Below, piece after piece: positions 5,812 to 6,684 of a stretch of 6,684 nucleotides of DNA (its first letter is position 1; each line of letters opens with the position of its first letter). This DNA is from DAOVGU01 sp030637775 [NCBI: bacterium] (GTDB lineage Bacteria; Ratteibacteria; UBA8468). The translations under genes and the position numbers were made by a program. The notes under the pieces were generated by a model. That model was not told the origin of the DNA, searched no databases, and saw only the letters and a list, made by a program, of their open reading frames with translations. The DNA is taken from the NCBI GenBank assembly GCA_030637775.1, contig DAOWFY010000138.1, positions 1 to 6,684 of the forward strand, in the 5' to 3' direction.

Positions 5812-6684
5812 AGATGAAAAAGGTTAATTTAGGAATTATCGGGCTGGGGGGAATGGGAAACTACCATGCGAAGTCCTTGAAGACCGGAATGGAGGATGTG
5901 GAAATTTTAGCCGCCGCAGACACTGATCGCAATAGAACTAAACAATTTACTAAAAAGTATAGGATAAAATATTCCTTCGCCGATTACCACCAATTACTGG
6001 ATGTTGAGGAGATAGATGCGGTGTTGATTTGCCTACCTACCTTTTTACACGCTGAGGTAGTTGTCTCTGCTGCCAAAAAGGGCAAGGGTATTTTCTGCGA
6101 GAAGCCCATTGCCATGAATTTAAAGGATGCAGAGAGGATGACGAAGAGCTGCCAGGAGAATCGGGTTAAATTTATGATTGGCTTTGTGCGGCGGTTCGAC
6201 AATTTCTGGGGAAAAGCCCGTGAAATAGTAAAGAAAGGTATTTTGGGGAGGCCGGTTATCTGGCATGATACAGCCTCTTCTACCGGCGCTCCTTACCCCT
6301 GGTATTTTGATAAGGAGAAAGGAGGAGGTCCTTTGATCGATGGAGCGGTGCACAACTACGATTTCGCTTACTATACATTTGGAGAGGCGAAAAAGGTTTA
6401 TGCTACAACTAAAACCTTCAAGAAGAATATCTCTGGTATCGATACCGGCTCGGCCATTATTGAATATAAGTCCGGGGATGAGCATGTTATCTCCTGGTCC
6501 TGGGGTCTACCTAAAGGGTCTTTTGGAGGAAGGCTTACCGATATCATTGGCCCTAAAGGAGCTCTCCTTTTTCCCGGCTCCTTTGATCCCCGCGAAGTTC
6601 CTAAATCGATTGACCAAGGGAAATATGGGATATTCTGTCTTCTCCGCAAAGGAGGAAAAAAGGAGTGGATAAAGTATCGGAAAA
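5808..6684 (+). CDS. Gfo/Idh/MocA family oxidoreductase (second of pair), cut by the right edge
   Basis: This second dehydrogenase of the same family is open to the window edge (292 codons, no stop). The nucleotide loop is GIIGLGGMGNYH (9-20), with D38 and D40 after the second strand (AADTD). AVLICLPTFLHAE (71-83), FCEKPIAMNLKDAE (96-109, lysine K99) and GGGPLIDGAVHNYDF (172-186, with D178 and H182 as likely catalytic residues) follow in the usual order. VRRFDNFWGKA (127-137) also fits the family. The ATG at 5808 overlaps the upstream TGA, so translation is probably coupled; a second in-frame ATG at 5814 (MKKVNLG) is an equally possible start. It differs clearly from its neighbour, so it is not a recent duplicate. 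The two may do successive redox steps on one substrate or form a hetero-oligomer. Confidence 0.9.
   Translation, partial: MKMKKVNLGIIGLGGMGNYHAKSLKTGMEDVEILAAADTDRNRTKQFTKKYRIKYSFADYHQLLDVEEIDAVLICLPTFLHAEVVVSAAKKGKGIFCEKPIAMNLKDAERMTKSCQENRVKFMIGFVRRFDNFWGKAREIVKKGILGRPVIWHDTASSTGAPYPWYFDKEKGGGPLIDGAVHNYDFAYYTFGEAKKVYATTKTFKKNISGIDTGSAIIEYKSGDEHVISWSWGLPKGSFGGRLTDIIGPKGALLFPGSFDPREVPKSIDQGKYGIFCLLRKGGKKEWIKYRK

Noticed and set aside
5984-6672. Several open frames on both strands within the second dehydrogenase
   Set aside because: They are out of frame with, or opposite to, a gene whose family motifs run without a break.

Overview
The window looks like a piece of the chromosome of an anaerobic bacterium, probably from a little-studied or uncultured lineage. 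The grounds are indirect: a corrinoid-dependent methyl-tetrahydrofolate methyltransferase of the Wood-Ljungdahl type, sugar-metabolism genes (ribulokinase, two Gfo/Idh/MocA dehydrogenases), moderately AT-rich codons, purine-rich Shine-Dalgarno sites and sigma70-like promoters. No sequence here fixes the phylum.

Layout. Everything from the left edge to about 4776 reads on the minus strand. In transcription order it runs: methyltransferase (4776-3970); a 207-bp element with 27-bp perfect terminal inverted repeats (3787-3993); a tRNA-Pro(GGG) gene (3772-3697); an AraB-like ribulokinase broken by one frameshift (3681-1992); about 350 bp of what looks like decayed or frameshifted coding sequence (1991-1644); a CehA/McbA-type PHP metallohydrolase (1640-594); and a HAD-like hydrolase (590-99). 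The HAD frame stops early, but an adjacent frame stays open to the left edge. From 4855 rightward the plus strand carries two Gfo/Idh/MocA oxidoreductase genes joined by an ATGA overlap. The second runs off the right edge.

The 78-bp gap between the two blocks holds two good promoters facing away from each other, with their -35 hexamers directly abutting (4800-4805 plus, 4806-4811 minus). The minus promoter puts the predicted transcription start at or within a base or two of the methyltransferase ATG, so that mRNA is probably leaderless. The plus promoter gives a short leader with a strong AGGAGG site.

How the genes may work together: the dehydrogenase pair, the ribulokinase and the PHP/HAD hydrolases fit catabolism of sugars, polyols or their phosphates, but no single pathway can be named. 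The methyltransferase belongs to one-carbon metabolism and has no visible partner here (no corrinoid protein or CO dehydrogenase/acetyl-CoA synthase gene). The points most worth a second look are the inverted-repeat element, which has replaced the last codons and stop of the methyltransferase gene, the back-to-back promoters with a leaderless start, and several frame breaks confined to the left half (ribulokinase, the remnant, perhaps HAD). Those breaks may be real decay or indel errors in the assembly. I see no clear new multi-gene system.
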